Source: Erpobdella octoculata (taxonomy: Eukaryota; Annelida; Clitellata; Hirudinida; Erpobdellidae). From it: 64,000 nt of DNA. The notes beneath the pieces were generated by a model. It saw only the letters and a list, made by a program, of their open reading frames with translations. It was not told where the DNA came from and ran no database searches. Shown here one piece after another: positions 1 to 12,739 of this stretch. Each line of letters begins with the position of its first letter. Positions within the stretch are counted from its first letter, which is position 1. A program made the position numbers and the translations under genes. Where the stretch lies: NCBI GenBank assembly GCA_963978895.1, contig OZ022241.1:12968856-13032855 (forward strand), written 5' to 3'.

Positions 1-212
1 ATAATTTTGTTGTACGATAGTGGGATATGGTATATTATATGTCTTATATTAAATTCGTCAAACTTTATACTTATAGGGATTGTTTACTATTTGAGCAGAT
101 TTGTCATAGCGTTCAACCAAAATGTAAAAAAAATCAGTGGCAACCAAACAAAAATACAGGTTAATTACAGGTTGTTTTTGATTCAATTGAACTGTCACTA
201 ATTATTTCTCAC

Positions 213-318
213 CTTGTTCCGTAAGAAGCCCTCATACTTGCTCATCGTGGTCATGCTTAAATATCCGTTACGACCTTTGTCTGTCAGTCGATAGCTGAAA
301 CTTTCTACAACAGCACAG
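213..318 (-). CDS. Internal exon of an unidentified gene
   Basis: On the minus strand this 106-nt stretch has a good acceptor (pyrimidine-rich tract ending CTCCAG) and a strong donor (AACAAG|GTGAGA). One frame is open throughout: the first base completes a codon from an upstream exon and the exon ends in phase 0. The translation contains SYRLTDKGRNGYLSM and ends KYEGFLRNK, with no low-complexity bias. I do not recognise the family. The rest of the gene would lie outside the window on both sides or in exons I could not find. It could be a chance splice-like ORF, but two good splice sites bounding an open frame argue for a real exon. Confidence 0.45.
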
Positions 319-1014
319 CTGGAGAATAAGAATAATAAAATAATAATAATTCAAACACCAGTTTTAATTCTTTTAATTAAATTACTTATTTGTGAACTGA
401 GACAGAAGTACTTAACCATACTGGCAAGTTCACAAAAGCTAGATTAATTTTGTCGAGAGTTGTACATGATTTATATATCTTTAAATCATTCAATTTATTT
501 ATTTACAGTGCGAGGTGATTATTACTTCACTGGAATTTTCAATATAAAATATGTTTGAAACAAACCTTTCCTCAACACTCTAACGAACTAAAGCTGGTTT
601 GATGATGTCATGATATATCGTTTATTAGAAGATATCGTAGATGATGTTATGATATACAGTAAACATAATTTCTATACAATTTCTACATAAAATCAGGAAT
701 GACTGATAACAGGTGAAGCATTTAAAAACACTTTTAAAAAAGAGTGATTTATTTAATTTAATTAGCCAAGAAACTTTTAGAGAATTTTAAATCACCTTAG
801 TCGAGACACTTTTCTCTAAATTAATAAAAAAAAACTTTAATTAAATTAATTATAAGCATATTAGAACTTTTAAACTTGCATCTTGGATCATGTCACGAAA
901 ACTGAATTTGTGTGCAAACTTTTGGAGAGATTGAATAACGAAAGGGGTTTAAAATGGAGTAAATATGCCTTGAAGATACATGCGTAGTGAGCTAAATAAA
1001 TGTATAATTTTAAG

Positions 1015-1128
1015 GCACTTGCATCCGGCAGATTCCAACTGAAATTCATGGGACAATTTGTCAAAGAAATGTTTCTAAAACAATATACAAACCCAGAACA
1101 AGTCCGTTTGGATAGGACAATAAACAAG
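1015..1128 (+). CDS. Possible internal exon of an unidentified gene
   Basis: This 114-nt, 38-codon stretch lies between a TTTTAAG acceptor-like site and a strong AACAAG|GTGAGA donor, phase 0 at both ends. The peptide has a normal composition, with FQLKFMGQFVKEMF in the middle and DRTINK at the end. I do not recognise the family. It is on the opposite strand to the exon at 213-318, so they are not the same gene. The acceptor has a weak pyrimidine tract. The overlapping minus-strand frame is also open but has no comparable splice context. Confidence 0.33.
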
Positions 1129-2856
<1,728 letters not shown>

Positions 2857-2887
2857 TCTCAGGAAGATAAACTTTCCTCAAAAAAAT

Positions 2888-3235
2888 GTTAAAGTTTTGA
2901 TATTTGGTATCTAGGTTCTTCTAAAAAAATAAAAAGATACGTGTTTCACCCTTTTTAGAAAATTTGGTTTCTAGGACCTCAAATGTGGAGCATAAATAAG
3001 GTTATATGTTTTTTAGAATAACTGCTACTAAAAAGCTGAAAATGCTACAGATGTGAAACAAAGTATTTGGATTCTAATTGAAAAATAAAAATACGTGTGT
3101 CTTACTAATTTTTGATAATTTTGCTTCCGGGATCTCAAAATTGGGGTAGAAAAAAAGACGATTTGGTTAAAAATTCAGAAACTACAAATGTCAAATTCAG
3201 TATCCGAAATCTCAAACGTGGTGTGGGAAAATATA
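2888..3235 (+). mobile_element. Helitron-internal repeat fragment upstream of HEY
   Basis: Two or so copies of a roughly 150-bp unit marked by phrases such as CCTCAAATGTGG, CTGCTACT and GATACGTGTTT. The same unit is tandemly repeated inside the complete Helitron at 55859-57285. No Helitron terminus is recognisable here, so this is an eroded fragment ending in a short (TA)n run. Confidence 0.5.
3222..3230 (+). promoter_or_regulatory. Candidate CSL/Su(H) binding site upstream of HEY
   Basis: TGTGGGAAA matches the YGTGGGAA consensus of the Notch-pathway factor CSL/Su(H) and lies about 350 bp upstream of the HEY ATG. HEY genes are known direct Notch targets. The site sits at the edge of a transposon-derived repeat, and a single 9-mer can occur by chance. 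Confidence 0.25.
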
Positions 3236-3577
3236 TATATATATATATGTATGTCCGTGTATGTTTATTTATTTGATAAATAGTTTTAAAAAAATCTTAT
3301 TTTGTCTCATTATCATTCATGCGGGTCAACTTAGTTCCACTTAAATTTTTTAACGTTCAGCCAATCAAGTTTCGTTCTGCATCACTGGCTCCTCCTTTTC
3401 CATACAAGACTGACTGGTCTTTTGTTCATCGGACCACACGCGTCGTGTATGAGGATGTCACAAGAAGTCAGCCAAGAAGTTTGCGTTCTTCAAAAATTGG
3501 CACAGCTTTCTTCACATCCACATGTTTGTTTGGAAGTTAAACTGTAAGGAATTAAAGAGGATTTGTTACTTGCAATT

Positions 3578-6500
3578 ATGAAGAGGCATTCGATAGATAG
3601 CGGTGATGATGACGATGATTTCTATGATGATTCTCTTACTGATGGAAAAATTGGGTAATTATTGCTGCTATTATTGGTATTAATATTATAATCAAAACAT
3701 CATTACAATCATCAACAACATCATCGTCATCATTATCATCATTACCAACAACATCATCATCATTATCATCTACAACATCATCATCATAATGCATTTCAGT
3801 AGTTTCAAATTCAATTTGATTTTTATTTATAAAAGTCATAAAAATATTTTTATGCGCATTTATTCAATTTAACCATTAAAAATGTATCCATCTTTGAAAT
3901 AACGTGTCTTTGTTAAAATGGCTCAATAATAATCTAACACTAAAATGGCTTAATATTATAATATTAAAATAAACAGTCAATTACATTTCCTCAGTTCTCC
4001 AACGCAGAGTTGTCATGCACCTGACAGGAAGAGAAGAAGAGGAGTTAGATATTATTTATTATTTATTATTTATTATTTATTATTTATTATTTATTATTTA
4101 TTATTTATTATTTATTATTTATTATTTATTATTTATTATTTATTATTTATTATTTATTATTTATTATTTATTATTTATTATTTATTATTTATTATTTATT
4201 ATTTATTATTTATTATTTATTATTTATTATTTATTATTTATTATTTATTATTTATTATTTATTATTTATTATTTATTATTTATTATTTATTATTTATTAT
4301 TTATTATTTATTATTTATTATTTATTATTTATTATTTATTATTTATTATTTATTATTTATTATTTATTATTTATTATTTATTATTTATTATTTATTATTT
4401 ATTATTTATTATTTATTATTTATTATTTATTATTTATTATTTATTATTTATTATTTATTATTTATTATTTATTATTTATTATTTATTATTTATTATTTAT
4501 TATTTATTATTTATTATTTATTATTTATTATTTATTATTTATTATTTATTATTTATTATTTATTATTTATTATTTATTATTTATTATTTATTATTTATTA
4601 TTTATTATTTATTATTTATTATTTATTATTTATTATTTATTATTTATTATTTATTATTTATTATTTATTATTTATTATTTATTATTTATTATTTATTATT
4701 TATTATTTATTATTTATTATTTATTATTTATTATTTATTATTTATTATTTATTATTTATTATTTATTATTTATTATTTATTATTTATTATTTATTATTTA
4801 TTATTTATTATTTATTATTTATTATTTATTATTTATTATTTATTATTTATTATTTATTATTTATTATTTATTATTTATTATTTATTATTTATTATTTATT
4901 ATTTATTATTTATTATTTATTATTTATTATTTATTATTTATTATTTATTATTTATTATTTATTATTTATTATTTATTATTTATTATTTATTATTTATTAT
5001 TTATTATTTATTATTTATTATTTATTATTTATTATTTATTATTTATTATTTATTATTTATTATTTATTATTTATTATTTATTATTTATTATTTATTATTT
5101 ATTATTTATTATTTATTATTTATTATTTATTATTTATTATTTATTATTTATTATTTATTATTTATTATTTATTATTTATTATTTATTATTTATTATTTAT
5201 TATTTATTATTTATTATTTATTATTTATTATTTATTATTTATTATTTATTATTTATTATTTATTATTTATTATTTATTATTTATTATTTATTATTTATTA
5301 TTTATTATTTATTATTTATTATTTATTATTTATTATTAATAATACAAAATACAATTTTTCTTTAATTAATTTCAAGTTAATCGAGAAGAAAAGAAGAGAT
5401 CGCATCAATCGATGTTTGACGGAACTCAAAAAACTTGTTCCAGCTGCCTTCGAAAAACAGGTAAAAAGTTTTACATCAATAATAAATATTTTAAGATGTT
5501 AAAATAAAACGTTTTACATCAATAATAAATATTTTAAGATGTCAAAATAAAACGTTTTATATCAATAATAAATATTTTAAAATGTTAAAATAAAACTTAT
5601 ATACAAATATTGTGTTAAATTTATAAAAGTATCATATGCGATTAGAACCGTTTCCTTCTAGAAACCTGTTCAAGATTTCTAATTAAACCAGTAGGCTGAA
5701 CAGGAATGATTTATTGAAGAAAGTATCTTTTTTTAACTCAGGGATCAACGAAGCTAGAAAAAGCAGAAATATTAAAAATGACAGTCGACCATTTGAAACA
5801 AATACAAAACAATGCAAACAATCGACACGAGAGCATCTCAGACGAAACTTCTTCTTTTGCATTAAACATGAAAAAAATTGGTTTCAAAGAATGCGTCTCG
5901 GAGGTTGCTCGTTACTTACTGACGTTTGAAGGTCTCGATCCACAGAATCCTCTTTACATTCGTCTCTTAAATCATCTTCATTATTCACAGCAACATCAGA
6001 TTTATTCAGCAACTTCTGACAACCAGCAGTGCCTTACTCCTTCTAAAACTTCTATATCGACAGCATCGTCAGCTTTCTCTCAAGTAATTTTTTTTATTAA
6101 ATTATTTTATTACTTGCTAATACATAAGATCAAAATTCCTTGTGTTTTGGTGATTTTATAGCTCAACCTTTTAACCAGACTTCGCATAAAGAACAGCGCT
6201 ATTATATTTATGTTAATTATTAAAAGATGTATCAACTATTATATCACTATAAACTATAAACGGATTCATTAAAACAAGCAGATTCAACCATGTATTGACT
6301 ACTGGAATCAATCTGTGAATAGGAGATCATTTGAACCAGGAAGTCATCTGGGAACTTTACAGTACACCAAGCCAATCTCTGCTCCATCGTTTGTACCCCA
6401 TTATCTGCCTCCTTCTTCTTCATCAGCTCTTCTAGCATACAGCAACAGTACAAACCACCGACAATATGACCCTCCGTCAACTGATCAACAAAAACACCTC

Positions 6501-6755
6501 AGCATCGACGTCAAACCAGAAGAAAACTTTTCAGCACCTTACCACCAAGATACTTCTTCGCAGCATAATTTGAAAAGAAATTCCAGTATTCTTTCGAGTG
6601 CCTTCGAGGCCGATGAATCCAACAGGTTGAACTTCATGGCGGCACCCTCAACTGCTCACAAGCCTTATTCTAGCGGCCATCTAGCAGGAGCTTCGCCTCT
6701 TTTTCATTACCTTAAATCTTATCGACCCTGGGGCACAGAATTGGCATTGTATTAA
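3578..6755 (+). CDS. hey: HEY-family bHLH-Orange transcriptional repressor
   Basis: Five exons: 3578-3654, 3995-4043, 5377-5460, 5742-6083 and about 6282-6755. They close in frame at 341 aa (the last acceptor could be 3 nt earlier). The protein starts MKRHS with an acidic stretch, then a basic region RKRRRG (37-42) with the glycine typical of HEY where Hairy proteins have proline. A helix-loop-helix spans about 43-92 with EKKRRDRIN and GSTKLEKAEIL. The Orange domain is at about 112-152 (GFKECVSEVARYL), followed by a Ser/Pro/Gln-rich tail. YRPW at 331-334, followed by GTE, is the diagnostic HEY C-terminus. HEY proteins are nuclear E-box-binding repressors induced by Notch. The bHLH is split by an intron right after the signature glycine, and that intron is almost wholly a 7-bp repeat. 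The start is the first ATG of an exon beginning MKR, as in other HEY proteins. Confidence 0.93.
4051..5337. repeat. Heptanucleotide tandem array filling HEY intron 2
   Basis: ATTATTT repeated about 184 times with no deviation that I can see. It begins 7 nt after the exon end at 4043 (donor GGA|GTTAGA) and ends about 40 nt before the acceptor at 5376. It makes up about 96% of the 1,333-nt intron. Because 7 is not a multiple of 3 and no frame contains a stop, it creates a long spurious frame repeating YYLLFII. Confidence 0.97.
5467..5596. repeat. Three-copy 43-bp tandem repeat in HEY intron 3
   Basis: Three near-identical units beginning GTTTTACATCAATAATAAAT, starting 6 nt after the donor of the third coding exon. 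Confidence 0.9.
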
Positions 6756-6960
6756 TGTTTTGTTCATCTATATGTCTCTTTTAAAGTAATTGATTTTTGT
6801 ACTATTGGTAGATTTTGTGCCTTGTTTACTTCATTTAACTTTTAATGAGTCACAAACGGATATTTTTATTGTTTTTAAATTATTCATTTAAAAATTATTA
6901 AAAGTTTTGAAAACTCTCTCGAAGCATATAAACGTGGCTTAGAATCCAGAAAATCTAAGA

Positions 6961-6966
6961 AATAAA
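6961..6966 (+). promoter_or_regulatory. HEY polyadenylation signal
   Basis: AATAAA about 200 nt downstream of the HEY stop codon, the first canonical signal after it. Confidence 0.6.
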
Positions 6967-7080
6967 GTTGAGAAATGAAGGTTGAAAATATTCAAATGTT
7001 GTTTAAACGCATTTTAATGTTCTATTCTCTTGTACATCTGATCTCATGCCTTTTTGTACAATCGTTTGGCAGAATCTGTG

Positions 7081-7388
7081 ATAGCAGTTGTAATGGTAGT
7101 AGTAGTGGTGGTGGAGTAGTAGCAAAAAAAGTAGTATTAGTAGTGGTGGTGGTGGAGAAGAAGCCTTAAAAGTAGTATTAGTAGTGGTGGTGGTGGTGGC
7201 GGTGGTGGTGGTGGTGTGGTGTGGTGGTGTGGTGTGGTGGTGGAATGGAGGGGTGGTGGAGGTGATGGTGGTGGTGATGGGGTGGTGGTAGTGATGGGGT
7301 GGTGGTAGTGATGGGGCGGTGGGATGGTGGGGGTGATGGGGTGGTGGGGTGGTTGGGGTGGGGTGGTGGTAGTTGCGGTGGTAGCAGT
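7081..7388. repeat. GGT/GTG-rich degenerate simple repeat
   Basis: A strongly strand-asymmetric G/T-rich tract of GGT, GTAGTA and GGTGAT runs. Minus-strand His/Pro/Thr frames over it are products of the repeat. Confidence 0.9.
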
Positions 7389-8420
7389 AAGATTAACAAG
7401 TAAAGGAAAAAACGAGTTTTTCAACATGAACATTGATTTTAAATACCCTCGATTTAGAAATACGAAAAATGTTCAAATTTATTTTTTTTAATTGAATCAT
7501 GGATTGTCATCCAATATGAAACTATGCTGAAAGTTTCAGTTTCTTAGCTAGTCAAAAAGCTGGTTAAATTTTACTTGCAAGATTTGCGTACAGAGAAAGC
7601 CACACACACAAACAGAGATTGTAACCTAAATAAAAGTTTGTAAAAATAAAAGTAATGCACAACTGTTGGTGACTGTGATGTGAATGTGGAGTAGTTGAGT
7701 TGCTCGTGCTGCTGTACGCCGACGTGTTTCAAGGGAGATACTGTTACTTTGAGAGGATGAGAAGAAAGAAACGCAGAACGTGGACGAGGCAGTTTATTTG
7801 AAGGACAGTTAATTTATGTCCATCCCTAGATCTTCGTCGAGTACCTCCCGCCTAATAAACGTCACTTCCTACAGTGAAACTTCGCACAGACATAATTTGT
7901 TGTCATTCTTTTGTTGTAGAGCATTATAAACATACCATAGAATATATAATTAATAAGTAAGAAAAACATTTCTTTGTTTTCTTGTCTACTATATGAATAA
8001 ATTGGCTTACGGCCCGTTGAAAAAATGAATTAAAAATATTTTAAATCACTTCAATTTTAAGTTAGTTTAGATTTTGTTTGAACTTTTGAACTCGTCTGTT
8101 TAGTCAGTTTGTGCGATTTGTGAACTTGGAAGTTGACGCGTACAAAATCATCGCATGGATGACAGACGTCCATTCACGTCATCGTCCTCCTTTGTCTTCG
8201 TGTCGAAGGCAACAAATCATTTCCTTTAAGAACAGGTCACAATTTGAAAGCGCTGGCCGTTATCTTCTCCTTTCTTCTTTTCACATTTTAAATCGCTTCG
8301 AACCACGTGACGTTATCTTATAGTCGTCAACAAGCAGCTTTTTTTAAATCTCTTTTTTTTTCATTTTGGATCCTGGAGATGAATTACCAAGAAATTCCCG
8401 AACCTCATCACATTTTGATT
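7389..8420. other. Intergenic stretch without a supported gene
   Basis: No transposon end or gene is recognised. A frame of 70 codons at 8111-8323 has no supporting splice or domain signal. Confidence 0.45.
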
Positions 8421-8600
8421 ATTGGATGATGATGATGACGATGATTATGATGAGGATGATGGTGATGATGATGATGATGATGATGATGGTGATGGTGGTG
8501 GTGGTGATGGTGATGGTGATGGTGATGGTGATGGTGATGGTGATGGTGATGGTGATGGTGATGGTGATGGTGGCGGTGGCGGCGACGGCGGCGACGATGG
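8421..8600. repeat. (GAT)n/(GATGGT)n microsatellite
   Basis: GAT triplets grade into GATGGT hexamers and then GGC-rich units. All frames across it are low complexity. Confidence 0.95.
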
Positions 8601-9211
8601 TGACGCCTACCTTTCTGATTTTCGTCGATTTTGTTGAAAAAAATTTCATTGTTTTAAAGTTGAATAAAATGCTTCCCTATGTACGTTCTTGAAATCAATA
8701 TAAAATGACAATATTATAGAAAATGGAATAACCCATTTTTTTTGTTTTTTCTTTCTATTTTCTCCTCTTTTTCCCTTCCTTTCTCTCCCCCACTCATCTC
8801 AATTAAAATAATTTTAGCAGTTTTGTTGTTTTTGTGTCAACAATTTGGAAAAATTAATGTTTCATTCTCTTCCGGTAAAATAAAATCGAAATTAAAAAGC
8901 TTAAATAAGATCTGCTTTAAAAAGTTCATTGTAAAAAATCAATAATCAAATCTTTGTAAAATGTTGCTGTTCTCGATTCTAGATCTTGCAAAGTTTCAAA
9001 TGTTTTAACGTACAATGATGATATATAACTGTCATATTATATTCCTGTAATGTATCAGGCATGATAATTTACTCATATTACATATTACGTATTATATTAT
9101 ATTATATTCATATTATATGTATTATATTATACTGGTATAAAATAAAAATACTGATAAAAATCTCCACGATACAAAAAAGGATAAATATTAACATTTATTG
9201 ACCGATGCTTT

Positions 9212-12200
9212 TCACATTTGTAGCTTACTCCTAGCACAGTTTGGACACAAAATATCAGAGCCACATACGACGAATCCTCTATCTACCAGTCCACTATTAC
9301 ATCTGTAACAACTGAAACATCTTGCGTGCCAGTTCTCATTCTCGAAGTTGACAAATTTGAGACTTTTGACACCTGGAAAATTTATCTATTGTTTTCTCAC
9401 GTGATATTTTTAAGATCACTTACAAAACATTAAAAATTAATCAACTTGTGTTAAAACTTTTTAGTTTTTATAAACATATTTGGTAATTGTGTTGTTGTTT
9501 TCGGGGCCGTGTTTAGGGCCCCCAAACCCGCCATTTGAGAGCCCAGTAATCTAATATAAAAAAAACTCAGCTTATCTTTTAAAACATCAGGATAATGTGA
9601 CAATACAGTTTTTCTAATAAATTAAATTTAAATAAGCGCGTGTTTATTTATTTGTATCATAAATGGCTTGTGAACAACATTCTCTGTTTATCTTAACGAC
9701 AATGACACAACAGAAACAAGTTTTCCAGAGTCATTTTTGAAGTTTATAGTAGAGTGGGGCTTAATTATTTAAAGTTGTCGGGGCAAGGCACATAATAGTG
9801 AATGTAATGTAAAGGAGACAGGGCTGTCGAAAGAAAACATGGGCTCCGGGAAAATAATTAACTCGGGACCCCATTCAATAACCTGTTTAAACTCTTTTTC
9901 AATTTTTTTTTTGCTTTTTAACAGATAGCTGATGACCGGGTGGGTGTGTTGTCATCGCAGCAGAAATGGCTTAAAAAGCTGATTCTGAGAAAGTTCTGCT
10001 TGAGAGACGATCTTGTTCCCTGATAATTTTTTATGGAAAAAAGAGAAGCTGCAATCACTCACGCCAGAAAACAAGCTCAAAGTGGATTTTTTCTGCTTCT
10101 CATTAGTAGGTATAAGAAAACTTCAATAGAATTAAAGATATCTCAAATTTGTTCTTGTCTTTCTTATGGAATACAAATCTCGGAAAACTTGCTAAAAAGC
10201 TGAACTACTCATTGTGCAGCTGTATAAAAATTGCTGAATGACAAAAAACAGCAACAAATTATCTCAATTTTGGCTATGTTGCTCATTGCAAAAATTTTGC
10301 ACAACCGATAAAATAAAGTGATATAATCAACAACTTTGATGAGAAAGTTCTGACAACTGTTTTGACTAATGGCAATATGATATTGACAGCTGTTGAGAGT
10401 AGACACATTTTTTTGTTGTTAGGTAGAAACCCAATTGGCTCTGTTGGGGGGGGTGGAGTATCATATAAACACGGCCCTGGTTGTTTTATAAACATATTGG
10501 TTATTGCTTTGTTGTTTTATAAACATGTTGAGTTATTGCTTTGTTGTTTTATAAACATATTTGGTTATTGCATTGTTGTTTTATAAACATATTTGGTTAT
10601 TGCATTGTTGTTTTATAAACATATTTAGTTACTGTATTTTTGTTTTTGAAATATCAAATGTTTTAAAAAAAAATTTAAGCGTTTTAGAGCGTGAAAAAAA
10701 TCAGTTATTCACAAAGACAGGCGTACGTCTCACCTTCAATTTCGTTGCCACATCTGACGCATTTCTTCAAATATTTCTTCAGATAACAATCAGAGCAGAA
10801 TATCTCTCTGTCTCTACCAACAAACTCTGCTGCACTGCCATTCCCATAGAGAGATCGACCGCATACTGAGCAGAGGAAGCATTCAACGTGCCATCGTACT
10901 TCGTCGCATTCCAATCCTTCCCCTTTTACTTCCTTCAGCGGATTGATTAATTGTTACATATAGAACAAATTGTTTTCATTTTAATGAGCAGTAATTTAAT
11001 TAATTAATTTTTAATTTCACCTTCCCACATTTTTGACACAGTTTAACGTGCATTCGTTCAAAGCAATCCATACAAAGGAATTCTGATCCTTGTGATATGA
11101 AGGGTTTTGTATTGATGGGGAACTCACATTGGTGACATCGAAAGCAATCGTCATGCCAATGAGTATCGTCAAATTCATACACGAGCTGTCCTGTCAACAA
11201 ACAGATAAAACACAAATAAATGTCAAGATATTAAAAACATAATACTTTCAAAACAAATTAAAGCACGCTTTTATATAAAATTCACTAAGAAAATAAGTTG
11301 TTTTAGACCACAGCACAGTACGAAAAGCGACCAAAATGCCTGGTACAATCATCACTGAAAAAAAACTAGGTGTGCTTTCTTTTAAAAAAAACCCTAAAAA
11401 GCTTTTTATTACTCAATCTTAAAACTCCTATCACAAATACATTAAATATATAAATTTTCAGAAAAAATATCGAAAGCATCCCAGGCTATCATATTATAAT
11501 TACATGTGCTAATCATACTTTGGTCTACAAACAGTTTGTACATTTTAGTGAATTCTTTATTAATGCTCTTATTTTTTCTAAATTATAACGCTATTTTTTA
11601 ACTTTTAGTCTCTGTTTAAATTTTTCAATCACTTTCAATCTCACTTAGCTGAAATTAAAATAAATAAATTAAACATAAATATTTTATTGTAATAAGTAAC
11701 ATTTCAAAACGAATGTTGGTCATGGAGTCAAATCTAATTCACAAAATTTGACTCTGGCAGACGGAAAGACAAATTGACAAATGGACGACAAACACAAAAA
11801 CAGACAAACAGACAAAGAAACAAAGAAAAAAAACGAGTCAAGCTGTTAAAAACATTTAATAATAACTTGCGTTTTCTGAAAAAAATCTCTTAATTTATTT
11901 TCTCAATTTTTGGTTAACAAATTTGATTCAACAAAAATAAACAATAATAATCAAAAATAAAAGCAAAATAGTATACAAAATAAATTTTAAAATTACGTTA
12001 CAAGATGTTATCGGAAATTTTGTTAGCAGTTTTTTTAATGCCGAAACAGCCATAAAAACTGTCAAACCGTTTTTAAATTTTTCTTTGCATTTTGTGCATT
12101 GAAGTGAGACCTCTTTGTCGTAACATTCTGTACAAATGAGCTGTTGGTTAGCAAGTGCGAAGTATTTGCCGACCAAGTTTGACTCGCACAACGAACAGTT

Positions 12201-12639
12201 GAAACAGAAATCGTGCCAATAACAATCATTGACGCATAGTTCCTTCACAATCATTGAAATCAAGAAATAATTTTATTCGCCCGATCATGATTTTCGTCTT
12301 ATATTTTCTATTATATTCTACAATTTTTCAATTTCAAGACATAAAATGAGATTTGTTAGCACAACCAGATGGTTAGTTTTATTTTTAAAGTGCAATTTTA
12401 TATTAAAACTAAACTATTCTCTAGAAAACTTGTAAAACAATGCATCTGGTCACTTGTTGCTCGAGTCTGATGAGTTTCTTACAATCAGAACATCGATTGC
12501 AATATTCCATCTCAAAGCAGGACAGACAGAGATCTCCATTTTGAATTTCAATGAATTTACAGTTTGAGAGATTCGTGTGGCACAGGAAACACTGACAGGC
12601 ACATCCCTCCACTGGAGAGGTTAAACACGAGATGGACAT
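9212..12639 (-). CDS. Four-and-a-half LIM domain protein (FHL family)
   Basis: Minus-strand exons, in gene order: 12639-12454, 12242-12068, 11190-11021, 10932-10734 and 9372-9212. Phases match and give 296 aa, against about 280 for FHL proteins. The order is an N-terminal half LIM (CFLC... CLSC, about 18-42) followed by four full LIM domains, each with the zinc pattern CxxC-x16-20-HxxC then CxxC. Examples are YWHDFCFNCSLC in LIM1 and NWHARCFSCYRC in LIM4; the protein ends DILCPNC plus eight residues, like FHL C-termini. FHL proteins are adaptors or coactivators at muscle and cytoskeletal sites and in the nucleus. The start is uncertain: ATG at 12639 closes the frame, but a good CTCTCCAG acceptor 28 nt inside suggests the first coding exon may be further upstream. 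The exon 4 acceptor (CTGAAG) is weak. A minus-strand AATAAA lies at 9194-9199, very close to the stop. Confidence 0.88.
9502..10479. mobile_element. hAT-like element inserted into a 32-bp tandem array
   Basis: Ends form inverted repeats C(A/G)GGGCCGTGTTTA, and the element is flanked by a perfect 8-bp duplication GTTGTTTT (9494-9501 and 10480-10487). An 8-bp duplication and CAGGG-type ends are hAT features. The interior has no intact transposase; it is 978 bp and probably non-autonomous. It lies in the last FHL intron. Confidence 0.75.
10480..10640. repeat. 32-bp tandem repeat
   Basis: About five units containing TTGTTTTATAAACATATTTG. Further copies at about 9465-9501 lie on the other side of the hAT-like insertion, so the array pre-dates the insertion. 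Confidence 0.9.
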
Positions 12640-12726
12640 CAGATATCAGATAATGGTTTATGTTCGTAGGTTTGTAAATGTTTTAAAAACAATCTGAATT
12701 GTTTTTATTCATTTTAATATAAACAT

Positions 12727-12734
12727 TGACGTCA
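12727..12734. promoter_or_regulatory. Candidate CRE upstream of the FHL gene
   Basis: Perfect palindromic TGACGTCA 88 bp upstream of the ATG at 12639 on the minus strand. Some FHL proteins (for example ACT/FHL5) are known CREB/CREM coactivators, but linking that to this site is inference. Confidence 0.22.
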
Positions 12735-12739
12735 CATCT

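Noticed and set aside
4015..5502. 495-codon ORF of YYLLFII repeats fused to EKKRRDRINRC
   Set aside because: It is the heptamer intron read through in the frame that happens to join HEY exon 3. The true exon 2 is in another frame and is spliced out of this reading.
8111..8323. 70-codon ORF between HEY and FHL
   Set aside because: No splice context, domain or neighbouring exon supports it.
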